DNA of 41,532 nucleotides from Hyphomicrobiales bacterium (lineage in GTDB: Bacteria > Pseudomonadota > Alphaproteobacteria > Rhizobiales > Methyloligellaceae). The stretch is taken from contig JAJFHO010000056.1 in the NCBI GenBank assembly GCA_021775575.1, positions 1 through 41,532 on the forward strand. The letters run 5' to 3'. A model generated the notes under the pieces. That model had not been told where the DNA came from. It did no database searches and was given only the letters and a program-made list of their open reading frames with translations. Within the stretch, counting starts at the first letter, position 1; the number at the start of each line of letters is the position of its first letter. The translations under genes were made by a program, and so were the position numbers. Positions 16,658 through 25,526 of this stretch are shown here, piece after piece.

Positions 16658-17893
16658 CTATTTGGCCATACGGGGCCAGGCAATCTTGTGCGATGCGTAT
16701 TTCGACGGCGCGACAACGACATATTTGCCGTCCTGAATCTGGCGAAGCACCATCGGCTTGGCGATGTTATTGCCAGCTTCATGGAACTTCACATGACCAT
16801 AAAAGGTCGGCATATCCGTCGCAGCGAGCGCGTCGCGGACCTTTTTGCGATCCAGGGAACCGGCACGGGTCAGCGCGTCGGAAAAGACATAGACCGCTGC
16901 AGTGGCCTGGGCCATCTGATACGGTATAGTCTTGTCCTTGTAGGCCGGCAGGGCAGCCTTGACTTCCTTATTGTAGTTCGCCGCGGACCCGAACAAGGGG
17001 TCCTTGTAGGTCAGCGTCTCGGCCCATTGCGTCGGGCACAGAAAGCCTTCCGCGGCAGCCGGGAACTTGCCCGTGACATTCGCGGCTTCACAATGCGTAA
17101 GCGCAATCATCGGCACGCTGATTTTCATCTCGCCAATTTGGCGGGCGGCAGTCGCGGCGCCCTTGGAGTGACCCGAGATCATAAGAAGATCGGGCTTCAG
17201 CGCTTTCACTTTCGTCAGCGTGGCGCTCATGTCGGAAAGATCGCGCGGCAGCTTGTCGTCAATGACGATCTTCATGGCGTATTTCTTGGCGTCCTCGACA
17301 ACACCGGCCCGGACGTCAAGCGAGAAGGGGTCGTTCTCGAACGCCATCGCGATCTTGATCGATGAGGGTTCCCGGCCCTGAGACTTGGCGATCTCGGCTG
17401 CCGCGGCGATCGCGGAAGCAAGATACTGCTCGGAGGTGGACAGCACCGCGAACATATATTTGTAGCCCTTGTTGAACAGGGACCGCGAAGCACCTACCGC
17501 TTCAACCATCGGGATCTTGTATTTCTCGGTAACCGGCGCGATCGCCTTTGTCAGTCCCGAGCTGTAGGGCCCGAGCATGAACTGGACTTTATCCTGATTG
17601 ATCAGGCGTTCGGCGAGCTGGGCGCCGCGGGCCGGCGTCGACTCATCGTCGTAATAAGTGACCTTCAGCTTGTAGCACTTGTCGCCGACCTTGACGCCTC
17701 CGGCATCGTTGATCTTCTTCATGGCGAACTCGTAGCCATTCTGCGCATGAATTCCGTTGGTGGAATATTTGCCGGTGAGCGAGATCGCCGAGCCGAGCAC
17801 AAGTTCCTCGCAAGCGGCATTGGCGTTGGACGATGCCGCGACCAGCGCCACCGAGGCGACTGTAGCCAGCGTCCATTTAGTGAAATGGCGCAT
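16658..17893 (-). CDS. Periplasmic branched-chain amino-acid-type substrate-binding protein
   Basis: A 411-residue periplasmic binding protein (type 1 fold, HAAT family) that captures the ligand for LivHMGF. A signal peptide with core VASVALVAASSNANA ends near residue 26; there is no lipobox. Family features include GSAISLTGKYSTNG, YYDDESTPARGAQLAERLI and MLGPYSSGLTKAIAPV. The ligand is not readable; homologues bind branched-chain amino acids, amides or aromatic compounds. A strong AGGAGGAAA ribosome-binding site precedes the ATG. The gene is first in the operon, and its promoter must lie in 17894-18148. Confidence 0.92.
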   Translation of the reverse strand: MRHFTKWTLATVASVALVAASSNANAACEELVLGSAISLTGKYSTNGIHAQNGYEFAMKKINDAGGVKVGDKCYKLKVTYYDDESTPARGAQLAERLINQDKVQFMLGPYSSGLTKAIAPVTEKYKIPMVEAVGASRSLFNKGYKYMFAVLSTSEQYLASAIAAAAEIAKSQGREPSSIKIAMAFENDPFSLDVRAGVVEDAKKYAMKIVIDDKLPRDLSDMSATLTKVKALKPDLLMISGHSKGAATAARQIGEMKISVPMIALTHCEAANVTGKFPAAAEGFLCPTQWAETLTYKDPLFGSAANYNKEVKAALPAYKDKTIPYQMAQATAAVYVFSDALTRAGSLDRKKVRDALAATDMPTFYGHVKFHEAGNNIAKPMVLRQIQDGKYVVVAPSKYASHKIAWPRMAK

Positions 17894-18148
17894 GTCGTTT
17901 CCTCCTAGGGTTACATTTCGGGTCGGGTTTTACCCGATGAGCTGTACTGCTCTATACATCCTGCCTCTGCTCCGCATTGGCGCGGAAAAAGGACCGCCGT
18001 CAATAAAGCAAAGGGGCGGCTCACGGGCAAACTAAATCCCCAGCAACGTTAGCGTCCTGAACCGTTAGCTCTTTCGTCTCCGGTGAACAGTTCGCGCAAT
18101 GCACGGTTGATGCACTTCACGGGCACACGCCTTCCTGCACGATCCGGA

Positions 18149-19117
18149 TCAAAGACGCTCCGCGTTAAAAGTATCGCATTTCTGGATGTCGCCAGAGTCG
18201 AATCCGCTCTTGAACCAGCGCACGCGTTGCTTTGACGAGCCGTGGGTGAAGGCGTCGGGAACGACGTAACCCTGCTGTTTCTTTTGGATATTGTCATCGC
18301 CAATAGCGCTGGCGGCGTTGAGAGCTTCCTCGATATCCCCGGGCTCGAGAATATCCTTGGTCCGGTTGGCATGTTTCGCCCAGACCCCGGCCATGCAATC
18401 TGCCTGGAGCTCCATGCGCACCTGGAGCGCGTTGGCGTCGCGCTTGCTCATCCGCGCCTTGGTCTTCTGAACCTTATCCGCAATCCCCAGCAAAGTCTGG
18501 ACATGGTGACCAACTTCATGGGCGATCACATAGGCTTGGGCAAAATCGCCCGGCGCACTGAATTTGGTTTTCAGTTCCCGGTAAAAGGAGAGGTCGACAT
18601 AAACCTTGCGATCGAGCGGGCAGTAGAAGGGGCCCATCTGCGCCAGCCCCGTACCGCAGGCCGAACGTGTCGAGCCGGAGAAAAGCACCAGTTTTGGCTC
18701 CTTGTAGCTGCGGCCATACTGGCTGAAGACCGAATTCCAGACATCCTCGGTATCGGCCAGGACGACCGAAACAAACCCTCTCAGATCGTCATTGCCGGTT
18801 GTTTTCGGCGCCTGCGCTTTTGGCGCCTTGCGCGTCGTAACCTGCCTGTCAGGATGCTGCGCCTTGGGCAGTTGCAAATCAGGCATCTGAACGCCGGTAT
18901 CGCCGCCCTGCATGATGACGCTCGGGTCGACGCCGAAGAAATACATCAGGCCGAGGATGACAAGTATCCCCATAATGCCGATGCCGCCGCCCTTGCGGCC
19001 ACCGGTGGGAATGCGCATGCCGCCTTGCCGCCTGCCGGGAAAAGGGAACCCGGCCCGGCTGCCCTCGTTGCGGCGGTCTTCAACATTCTCGCTTTTCCTG
19101 CGGCCACGCCAACGCAT
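18149..19117 (-). CDS. ypfJ: Neutral zinc metallopeptidase, YpfJ (KPN_02809) family
   Basis: A 322-residue membrane-anchored metalloprotease family member. A Gly/Arg-rich cytoplasmic N-terminus is followed by one membrane segment (about 46-62, GIMGILVILGLMYFFG), a linker with basic and proline-rich residues, and a periplasmic domain. The zinc site HEVGHH is near residue 196, and the conserved RMELQADCMAGVWA stretch supplies a further ligand candidate. Other family pieces are YGRSYKEPKLVLFS, GPFYCPLDRKVYVDLSF and the C-terminal HGSSKQRVRWFKSGF. Its substrate is unknown. It stands alone between the liv operon and matB. Confidence 0.9.
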   Translation of the reverse strand: MRWRGRRKSENVEDRRNEGSRAGFPFPGRRQGGMRIPTGGRKGGGIGIMGILVILGLMYFFGVDPSVIMQGGDTGVQMPDLQLPKAQHPDRQVTTRKAPKAQAPKTTGNDDLRGFVSVVLADTEDVWNSVFSQYGRSYKEPKLVLFSGSTRSACGTGLAQMGPFYCPLDRKVYVDLSFYRELKTKFSAPGDFAQAYVIAHEVGHHVQTLLGIADKVQKTKARMSKRDANALQVRMELQADCMAGVWAKHANRTKDILEPGDIEEALNAASAIGDDNIQKKQQGYVVPDAFTHGSSKQRVRWFKSGFDSGDIQKCDTFNAERL

Positions 19118-19263
19118 GTGTCCTACCTCATCTGATCAATTTGTTTCGCACCAATCTCCGGCGTTCGTTCAATGCCCGGACGACTGTCTGATTTCTGCAT
19201 GCCGGGGTAACGGGAGCAAGGTCAAATTGACTCTGGCGAGACGCCCGCGCCGCGTTGCCGGCA

Positions 19264-20790
19264 TTATGCCATATAGGTGTCTTTGTAGGACTCCCTAAGT
19301 TCTTTCTTTTGAATTTTGCCCATGGCATTGCGCGGCAGCATATCAACGAAGAAAACGCGTTTCGGCTGCTTGAATTTCGCCAGCTCGTTTGTGATCCGGT
19401 CCAGAATTGTCTGCTCGTCGACGCTCTCGCCCCGTTCTTGAGCGACGACCGCCGTGACCCCTTCCCCGAAATCGGGATGCGGCAAGCCAATAACAGCCGA
19501 CTCCGCGACGCCTGGCACGGCATCGATCGCCGCCTCGACCTCGGCCGGATAGACGTTGAACCCGCCGCTGATGATCAGGTCCTTGTCGCGTCCAACGATA
19601 CACAGATATCCCTGATCGTCGATCACCCCCAGATCGCCGGAAATGAAAAAGCCGTCATCGCGGAATTCCTCGGCCGTCTTGTCGGGCATCCGCCAGTAAC
19701 CCTTGAATATATTGGGACCGCGAATCTCGATCACGCCAACCTCGCCAACGGGAAGCTTCTTGCCCGATTCCAAATCGGCTATGCGAATTTCAATTCCCGG
19801 CAACGGGAAGCCGACAGTGCCCGCGCGGCGGGCGCCGTCATAGGGGTTCGACGTATTCATGCCCGTCTCGGTCATACCGTAGCGCTCGATGATCGCGTGC
19901 CCCGTGCGCTGTTCGAACTCGGTATGAACCTCGGGCGAAAGCGGCGCGGAGCCTGACGTGAAAACACGCATATGCGCCACCAGTTCCCGCGTCAGGCCGG
20001 GTGATCGAAGCAACCGGAAATAGAATGTCGGGACACCCATCATCGAGTTTGCTTGCGGCAGCAGAGCGATCACCTCCTCCGCGTCGAACCGGGGCAGGAA
20101 GATCATCGACGCACCGGCCATGAGGATCGTGTTGGTCGCCGTGAACAGTCCGTGCGTATGGAAGATCGGCAGAGCGTGCAGCAGCCTGTCTGCGGCGGTA
20201 AACCGCCAGGCCTCCACCAGCGCTTTCGCATTAGACGACAGATTGCGATGCGTCAGCATCGCGCCCTTCGAACGGCCGGTCGTCCCCGAGGTGTAGAGAA
20301 TCGCCGCCAGATCGTCGGCCGCGCGCTCGACGTCGTCGAACGCCGCGCCCGACGTCTCGACATGGCTGAGAAGCGAACCGGTGCCGTCGCCTCCGAGTGT
20401 TGCGACCCTGGGAACGGACGTCTCTTCCGCCACAAGCCGGAGCGCGTCGATATCCTTCGGGCGGCAAACCAAGAGCGCCGGCTCGGCGTCGCCGAGGAAA
20501 TAGGTGAGCTCCGCGGCCGTATAGGCGGTATTGAGAGGCAGGAACACGGCGCCGGCGCGAATAGCGCCAAGATAGAGCATCAACGCGTCCAGGCTCTTTT
20601 CGACCTGCACGGCAACGCGGTCCCCCGGACCGACGCCAAGACCGGCAAGCGCATTGGCGTACCGGGCCGAGGCGTCGAGCATGTCCTGATAGGAAAAAAC
20701 CGCGCCCGCGCCGGTCCTAATGAATTCAGTATTGCCGTCTTCCGGGAACCCCGCGCGCAGCAGGGTGAACAGGTTCTTATTCTTCGGCAT
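19264..20790 (-). CDS. matB: Malonyl-CoA synthetase (malonate-CoA ligase)
   Basis: An ANL-superfamily ligase, 508 residues, converting malonate, ATP and CoA to malonyl-CoA. The AMP-binding P-loop ILYTSGTTGRSKGAM lies near 165-179; the A5 motif is ERYGMTETGM, the A7 region contains FFISGDLG, and the C-terminal A10 region has the catalytic lysine in NAMGKIQKKELRE. The assignment to malonate rather than another acid rests on overall similarity (LPIFHTHGLF, ATNTILMAGASMIFLPRF) and on adjacency: its start overlaps the malonyl-CoA decarboxylase gene by 14 bases. Together they would turn malonate into acetyl-CoA. Confidence 0.92.
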   Translation of the reverse strand: MPKNKNLFTLLRAGFPEDGNTEFIRTGAGAVFSYQDMLDASARYANALAGLGVGPGDRVAVQVEKSLDALMLYLGAIRAGAVFLPLNTAYTAAELTYFLGDAEPALLVCRPKDIDALRLVAEETSVPRVATLGGDGTGSLLSHVETSGAAFDDVERAADDLAAILYTSGTTGRSKGAMLTHRNLSSNAKALVEAWRFTAADRLLHALPIFHTHGLFTATNTILMAGASMIFLPRFDAEEVIALLPQANSMMGVPTFYFRLLRSPGLTRELVAHMRVFTSGSAPLSPEVHTEFEQRTGHAIIERYGMTETGMNTSNPYDGARRAGTVGFPLPGIEIRIADLESGKKLPVGEVGVIEIRGPNIFKGYWRMPDKTAEEFRDDGFFISGDLGVIDDQGYLCIVGRDKDLIISGGFNVYPAEVEAAIDAVPGVAESAVIGLPHPDFGEGVTAVVAQERGESVDEQTILDRITNELAKFKQPKRVFFVDMLPRNAMGKIQKKELRESYKDTYMA

Positions 20791-22162
20791 GGGCCGGTTG
20801 CTGCCTTTCGGGCTCGTTTATTATTCCGGAGCGATCGGTCGCGCGGACCAATCCCTTCACATTTTTGGAGGCGGCGAGCACCCCGTCATTCACATACGCC
20901 TCGTGGTTCTTTTCAATGTCCTTCAGGTCGTAAAGATAGTTGACCATAATCCCGTGTGCTTGACGCAACCCCTTGGCGGATTTGTCACCCAGCCAGTTTA
21001 TCTTTTCGAGCCGCGCCCCGTTTCTCAGATGGAATCGAGCTACGGGATCAACCGGCATACCACGGCGGTTCCTCGCTTCCAGATAATAGGTCGCGGCAAG
21101 CGCCAGCAAAAGAGACTTTAGCTGATCCTGTGTTTCGCCATGAGCCGCCCAGCTCGGATCGTCAAGCATCTTGAGCGCCTCTTGCTCGCTTTCCGACAGT
21201 AGCCCCTCCCCGCCCTCGGCGAGCAACCGCACCAGCCATGCCGCGAAGCGCGGCGCCGGCGAGAGGGTGACAAAGGTCTTGAGGCCGGGCATTGCCTTGG
21301 CCAAATCCTCGGCCACCTGCTTGATCAGGAAATTTCCGAAAGAAATGCCGCGCAGGCCGCGCTGGCAATTCGAGATCGAATAAAATACCGCGGTTGTCGC
21401 CTCACCTTTTTCACTCGCCTTTTCGGGGTCGGCGGCCAGCAGCTCCTGGATAGAACCGGGGATGTCCTGCGTAAGCGCAACCTCGACGAAGATCAGCGGT
21501 TCGTCGACAAGCGACGGGTGGAAAAAGCCGAAGCAGCGACGGTCCCGCGGATCGAGCCTGCGGCGCAGATCGTCCCAGCCATGAATTTGGTGAACAGCCT
21601 CATAGGCGATGATCTTTTCGAGGATCGAGGCCGGCGTCGACCAGTCAATCGACCTCAACACCAGAAATCCCCGATTGAACCAGGAGGCGAGCAAATGCAG
21701 AAGATCGTTGTCGACCGGCTCCAGCTCCGGCGCCTCGGCCAGCAGATCGATAAGGTCCTTGCGCATGGCCACGATACGCGCTGTTGCGCCGGGTGCGAGA
21801 TTGAGACGGCGGAAAAAAATCTGGCGCGGCGACTCGACCGCGCGCGCCAGCGGAACCAGTTTTTCCGGCGACGGCTCGTCCAAATAGCCCCGGGCCGCGG
21901 CCGCGATCATTTCTTCATCCGGATTCAGTTCATCCAGCAGGAAACGGAAATAAACCTCCCGGCCCTCCGCATCCAGCATTTCATAGGCGTCGAGAATCTG
22001 CGATGCGATCGCAACGCCGGATGCTTCGCCCCGGCTTGACAGGAGCGCGCTGCATAGCGAGACGATTGAACCTTCAGCGGTGTGCCCGGAGGTTCGCTCC
22101 AGCAACAACCGGCCGCGTTCGCCAATCGTATTCAGCAGTTCCTGAAAGAAGGAAACATTCAC
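20777..22162 (-). CDS. matA: Malonyl-CoA decarboxylase
   Basis: Decarboxylates malonyl-CoA to acetyl-CoA. With the GTG start at 22162 the protein has 461 residues; AGGGG lies nine bases upstream, whereas the TTG at 22171 abuts that site. An N-terminal helical domain (about 1-160) precedes the GNAT-like catalytic domain, with GWDDLRRRLDPRDRRCFGFF, FHPSLVDEPLIFVEVAL and NCQRGLRGISFGNFLIKQV. The late conserved block has VARFHLRNGARLEKINWLGD and HGIMVNYLYDL. It is cotranscribed with matB. The usual GntR-type regulator matR and a malonate carrier are not found nearby, so the source of malonate is unclear. Confidence 0.94.
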   Translation of the reverse strand: MNVSFFQELLNTIGERGRLLLERTSGHTAEGSIVSLCSALLSSRGEASGVAIASQILDAYEMLDAEGREVYFRFLLDELNPDEEMIAAAARGYLDEPSPEKLVPLARAVESPRQIFFRRLNLAPGATARIVAMRKDLIDLLAEAPELEPVDNDLLHLLASWFNRGFLVLRSIDWSTPASILEKIIAYEAVHQIHGWDDLRRRLDPRDRRCFGFFHPSLVDEPLIFVEVALTQDIPGSIQELLAADPEKASEKGEATTAVFYSISNCQRGLRGISFGNFLIKQVAEDLAKAMPGLKTFVTLSPAPRFAAWLVRLLAEGGEGLLSESEQEALKMLDDPSWAAHGETQDQLKSLLLALAATYYLEARNRRGMPVDPVARFHLRNGARLEKINWLGDKSAKGLRQAHGIMVNYLYDLKDIEKNHEAYVNDGVLAASKNVKGLVRATDRSGIINEPERQQPAHAEE

Positions 22163-22407
22163 AAGTTTCAACCCCTAGTTGAGAGTGCCATGCGAACCTG
22201 TTGGCGAAAATACACGACAATTCTGGCCTCGCAAGCTCGAACTCGGCCATATGACGTTGAAACCAAGCCCGTTTCCCGGCTCATGTCGGCGCTCTCACAG
22301 CTTTGCCTGTCCGCTCTGCCCTCCATCGTCATGAGTCGGCGGCACAGATCCGGAAGACTTGGCGGTAATAGCCGCGCGACAGGCGCCAATAAACAGGCTG
22401 CGCGGAT

Positions 22408-22782
22408 TTACCCGTCTTCGTCGAAAACCCGGTTCGCGATCCGGAAACATTCGACTGCCGCGGGAATGCCGGCGTAAATCCCGATCTGGTGCATGATCGC
22501 ACGGATCTCGTCCTTGGTGACGCCGTTGCGCAAAGCGCCGCGCAAATGCAATTCCCATTCATGCATCCGGTTCAGCGACGCGATCATGGTAAGATTGAGC
22601 ATCGAACGGGTTTTGGTGTCGAGCGTTTCATCGCCCCACGCGAAACCCCAGCAATAGGCCGTAACGAATTCCTGGAAGGGTTTGTTGAAGTCGTTGGCCG
22701 CCTCAAGCGACTTTTCGACATATTCCGCGCCAAGTGTGGCCTTGCGTTTGGCCAGTCCCTTGTCAAAAAGCTCCTTGTCCAT
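22408..22782 (-). CDS. Carboxymuconolactone decarboxylase family protein (PcaC-like)
   Basis: A 124-residue all-helical protein of the CMD/AhpD superfamily. The ATG at 22782 is supported by GGAGGG seven bases upstream; upstream frame residues are not protein-like. The region FVTAYCWGFAWGDETL and the block LNLTMIASLNRMHEWELHLRG are typical of the PcaC side of the superfamily. The AhpD CXXC redox pair is absent, so a peroxidase role is unlikely. No other protocatechuate-pathway gene is in the window, so the real substrate may not be gamma-carboxymuconolactone. It lies 245 bases upstream of matA on the same strand. Confidence 0.85.
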   Translation of the reverse strand: MDKELFDKGLAKRKATLGAEYVEKSLEAANDFNKPFQEFVTAYCWGFAWGDETLDTKTRSMLNLTMIASLNRMHEWELHLRGALRNGVTKDEIRAIMHQIGIYAGIPAAVECFRIANRVFDEDG

Positions 22783-22968
22783 CCGTAATCCCTCCTGTTG
22801 CAAGACTTGGTCGGGGACACCGTTCCTGTGACAGATGCGCCGCGTCAATATTAAACCCGTGAATGCGGGATGAATGGCCGGTTCAACGGCGGTTCAATGC
22901 CGGAGAGCTAGAAGCGTGCCGGAAAATCCCGGCACATCGCGGCGCCGGGGCAATGGGTAGAGGCAGAG

Positions 22969-23100
22969 ATGACCGACTATTTGTTCAAGGCGCTGTTGAC
23001 GCTCGCCGTTTTCGTTCAGGTCGTATCCGGCGTTGGCATAATGGCGGTGCTGGTCCTGATCGTGCTGAACGGTGCAGGTATCGTGACGACGCCGGTGTGA
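22969..23100 (+). CDS. Small single-pass membrane protein (43 aa), hypothetical
   Basis: A 43-residue ORF starting ATG 22969 with AGAGG about six bases upstream. It encodes a short polar N-terminus, a long hydrophobic region (LLTLAVFVQVVSGVGIMAVL, continuing LVLIVL) and a short tail. It is divergent from the CMD-family gene. It is followed 61 bases later by a perfect hairpin. The topology and start context support translation, but conservation cannot be checked here, and no function is proposed. Confidence 0.45.
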   Translation: MTDYLFKALLTLAVFVQVVSGVGIMAVLVLIVLNGAGIVTTPV

Positions 23101-23740
23101 ACGCCGCCACGGACCGCGGCAACGGCATAATGCAGAGAATGCGAAGTGCAGAAATGAAGAAGGCGGAGCGCAATGCTCCGCCCTCCCCTAATCTCGTCAA
23201 CCGCCGCGCCCTGAAGCGCCCGTTCGGCGAGAAATTATTCCGGATTGGCAGGCCGGTCTTCAGGGAGACCCTTGAACCGAACCTGATCAACCCGAAACGG
23301 CAACCATGGGCGTTATCCCCAAACCCCTGAAGGCTCAGGGATTACCCACGGTCACGGGCCTCGAACTCCCGTCTTATTTAACGTCGCGTCCGATTACGAC
23401 GTGGTCCCGACGATGGCCTTATCATCAGTCCCGGGTTGGCGATGTCTCCGGGCCCACCACCGCCCTGCCGTTGGCTGTGATCCATTCCGCTTTCGCTTCC
23501 CGGATCCCCGCCTGGCTTGGCCGCGGGTCATCAAGTCATCACCTAAGTCGTTCTCGGCAAAGAACAACTGCGGACTTGCCGTGTCCTCGCCGTGCTGGCT
23601 GCCTCCCGCAGGAGACAGTTATGCGCGACTGGTATTGAGGTTAGTGCGATTCTCACGACGCGGAAGCCGCTTCGTATGGAAGCGTCCGGGTTTTCCCCGA
23701 TATCCACGCAATCGCTCGCCTGTGGAAAACTCCAGACAAT
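23101..23740. other. Gene-poor 640-base region
   Basis: No convincing gene. Several frames on the plus strand stay open from about 23306 to 23742, but the predicted residues (rich in Arg, Pro, Ser, Trp) look like shadows of structured, GC-rich DNA, and no ribosome-binding site fits. A perfect hairpin lies at 23162-23182. The region could encode an unrecognised RNA or be decayed sequence; I cannot identify it. Confidence 0.4.
23162..23182. terminator. Perfect 8-bp hairpin, possible terminator
   Basis: GGCGGAGC and GCTCCGCC form a perfect 8-bp stem with a five-base loop. On the minus strand the downstream side is T-rich (TTCTTCATTTC), so it could stop transcription entering from 23200-23740. 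On the plus strand, 61 bases after the small ORF, there is no T-run. Direction is therefore uncertain. Confidence 0.45.
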
Positions 23741-23772
23741 AAAAAACGCGCCGGTCGATTCGGACCGGCGCG
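23741..23772 (-). terminator. Intrinsic terminator of the cox operon
   Basis: A perfect 10-bp stem (CGCGCCGGTC / GACCGGCGCG, arms 23747-23756 and 23763-23772) with a six-base loop. On the minus strand it is followed immediately by six T residues (complement of 23741-23746). It begins about 30 bases after the stop codon of the last cox gene, so it closes the operon. Confidence 0.9.
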
Positions 23773-23803
23773 CATTAGTGACTTTGCGGCTGCGCAGTTG
23801 CCC

Positions 23804-24127
23804 TTACGCGCCGAACACGAAATAGGTCTCGCGCGCCCAATGGGTGTAGTCGGATTCAAGAACCATGAGTGCGACGAAAACCATCACCAGCACGGGCGGC
23901 AACAAGATCGCGTAGATCAGGGCCAGCCTTTCCCATTTCATATGCATGAATATCGCGACGATAAACCCCGCTTTCAGCATCATGAACAGGAGGATCAGCG
24001 ACCAGCGCAGCATGCCCTCCAAATGAAAATAGTCGACGAGATAGGAGAACAGGCTCAAAACGAACAGCAGTCCCCAGATCCAGAGGTAAACGCCGATCGG
24101 ATGTTGTTGACCTTCTGCAGTAGCCAT
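23804..24127 (-). CDS. Cytochrome c oxidase subunit IV family protein
   Basis: A 107-residue small oxidase subunit with three hydrophobic segments: IWGLLFVLSLFSYLVDYF, LRWSLILLFMMLKAGFIVAIF and LALIYAILLPPVLVMVFVAL. The HMKWER turn between the second and third helices is typical of the prokaryotic subunit IV (CyoD/CtaF-like) family. It carries no cofactor ligands itself and is thought to stabilise the complex. It is the last gene of the operon, ending about 30 bases before the terminator and starting nine bases after the upstream subunit III gene. Confidence 0.88.
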   Translation of the reverse strand: MATAEGQQHPIGVYLWIWGLLFVLSLFSYLVDYFHLEGMLRWSLILLFMMLKAGFIVAIFMHMKWERLALIYAILLPPVLVMVFVALMVLESDYTHWARETYFVFGA

Positions 24128-24136
24128 GTGCGCCCC

Positions 24137-24847
24137 TTACCAGAGATAGAAGAATGCGAAGATGAAGACCCAGACGAGGTCGACGAAATGCCAATAGAGG
24201 CCCATCGTCTCGACGATCTCGTAGTTGCCTTTCATCGTGGTGAAATAGCCGCGCCGGCCGGTATCGTAATCCCCTCGCCAGACCTTGCGCGCGACAATGA
24301 GCAGGAAAATCACGCCAATCGAAACGTGAAATCCGTGAAAACCGGTAATCATGAAGAAGGTGGAGCCGAACTGGGGAGCGCCCCACGGGTTGCCCCAGGG
24401 CCGCACGCCTTCCGAGATCAGCTTGGTCCATTCAAACGCCTGCATGCCGACGAACATGGCGCCGAACAAGGCCGTCGCCAGGATCAGATAGGTCGTCACC
24501 TTACGGTTTCTGCGGTAGCCGAAATTGACCGCCATCGCCATGGTGCCGCTCGATGAGATCAGGACAAAGGTCATGATCGCAATCAGGATCAACGGCACGT
24601 CCTGACCGCCGATATGCAATGCGAACACCTTGCTCGCATTCGGCCATGGCTCGAGTGTCGATGAGCGCACCGACATGTAGGACAGCAGGAAGCAACTGAA
24701 AATGAAAGTGTCCGACAGCAGGAAGAGCCACATCATGGCCTTCCCCCAGGGGACATTCTTGAACACCCTTTGATCGGAGGACCAGTCGCTTACAAAACCC
24801 TCCATGCCCGGGGCCAACGCCACCGATTTTGTTGCCGATTTCGCCAT
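24137..24847 (-). CDS. coxP: Heme-copper oxidase subunit III (second copy, CoxP-like)
   Basis: A 236-residue integral membrane subunit of the terminal oxidase, with seven predicted helices. The ATG at 24847 has GGGGAG upstream; the longer open frame adds residues that overlap the preceding gene. The family pieces ETMGLYWHFVDLVWVFIF at the C-terminus, GFHGFHVSIGVIFLL and the cytoplasmic start WSSDQRVFKNVPWGK are clear. It directly follows another subunit III gene. The tandem pair corresponds to coxO-coxP of the Bradyrhizobium coxMNOP operon, as I remember it. The gene symbol is by analogy of order. Confidence 0.88.
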   Translation of the reverse strand: MAKSATKSVALAPGMEGFVSDWSSDQRVFKNVPWGKAMMWLFLLSDTFIFSCFLLSYMSVRSSTLEPWPNASKVFALHIGGQDVPLILIAIMTFVLISSSGTMAMAVNFGYRRNRKVTTYLILATALFGAMFVGMQAFEWTKLISEGVRPWGNPWGAPQFGSTFFMITGFHGFHVSIGVIFLLIVARKVWRGDYDTGRRGYFTTMKGNYEIVETMGLYWHFVDLVWVFIFAFFYLW

Positions 24848-24860
24848 TAAGCTCCCCCGT

Positions 24861-25526
24861 TTATCTGAGCCCGCAGATGGCCAGAATAATCGATAGATTG
24901 TTGTTGCCGGCAAACAGCAGCCCGAACAGCACCAGCCACAGGACAAGCAGGAAATGCCAGTAGAAGGCGCACAGCTCGACACTGCCGCGGATTTGACCGG
25001 CCTCGCAGCCGCGCCACCAGACCTTTTGCGCCGTCCGGCCCCAGGCAATCAGACCGCCGACAATGTGAAGCGCATGCAGCCCGGTGATCAGAATAAAGAA
25101 GGCGATTGCCGGATTGGTGGTCTCGAAATAGCCCATCTGCACGAGCTGCCGCCACGCCAGAAGCTGCCCGGCGAGAAACACGACCGCGGTGATACCGCCC
25201 GACAGCATGCCGATCTTGACGTCGTCGATCTCGTCGCGCCGGCCGCCGATCACCGCCCATTGCATCGCGACGCTGCTCGATATCAGCGCGATGGTATTGA
25301 ACCAGAGCAGTTTCGATTCCGGCAGCGGGCGCCAGTCCTCATAGGTCATCCGCTCGCCATAGGAAACGATCAGCAGGAAGAACAACACCGAGCCGACGCC
25401 GAACAGCCATTTGATCGCTGCCCGTCCGGAGGACACCGCCGATAGCATCTTCTGTTCTTGACCGGCGCCTGGAATGCCTTCGGTGGCAATCCAGGGCTTG
25501 TCGGTCAATTCCCGCAACAGGTTCAT
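24861..25526 (-). CDS. coxO: Heme-copper oxidase subunit III (first copy, CoxO-like)
   Basis: A 221-residue subunit III paralogue. It is diverged from the next gene but shares the C-terminal signature (VELCAFYWHFLLVLWLVLFG) and FILITGLHALHIVGGLIAWG. The N-terminal 40 residues are soluble and lack helices. Its start overlaps the subunit I stop codon by four bases (ATGA), so translation is coupled. Two different subunit III proteins in one operon is the coxMNOP arrangement; whether both enter one complex is not known from sequence. Confidence 0.86.
   Translation of the reverse strand: MNLLRELTDKPWIATEGIPGAGQEQKMLSAVSSGRAAIKWLFGVGSVLFFLLIVSYGERMTYEDWRPLPESKLLWFNTIALISSSVAMQWAVIGGRRDEIDDVKIGMLSGGITAVVFLAGQLLAWRQLVQMGYFETTNPAIAFFILITGLHALHIVGGLIAWGRTAQKVWWRGCEAGQIRGSVELCAFYWHFLLVLWLVLFGLLFAGNNNLSIILAICGLR

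Noticed and set aside
23261-23300. Part of this stretch (ending GAACCTGATC at 23279-23288) resembles the core of a TPP riboswitch.
   Set aside because: The conserved pieces that should follow (the second stem and the GCGAAGGGA-type end) and the upstream stem are missing, and no thiamine gene is downstream on either strand.
23621-23638. A five-codon ORF (MRDWY) with an AGGAG-like site, possibly a leader peptide.
   Set aside because: No biosynthetic or resistance gene follows on the plus strand, so there is nothing for it to attenuate; most likely chance.
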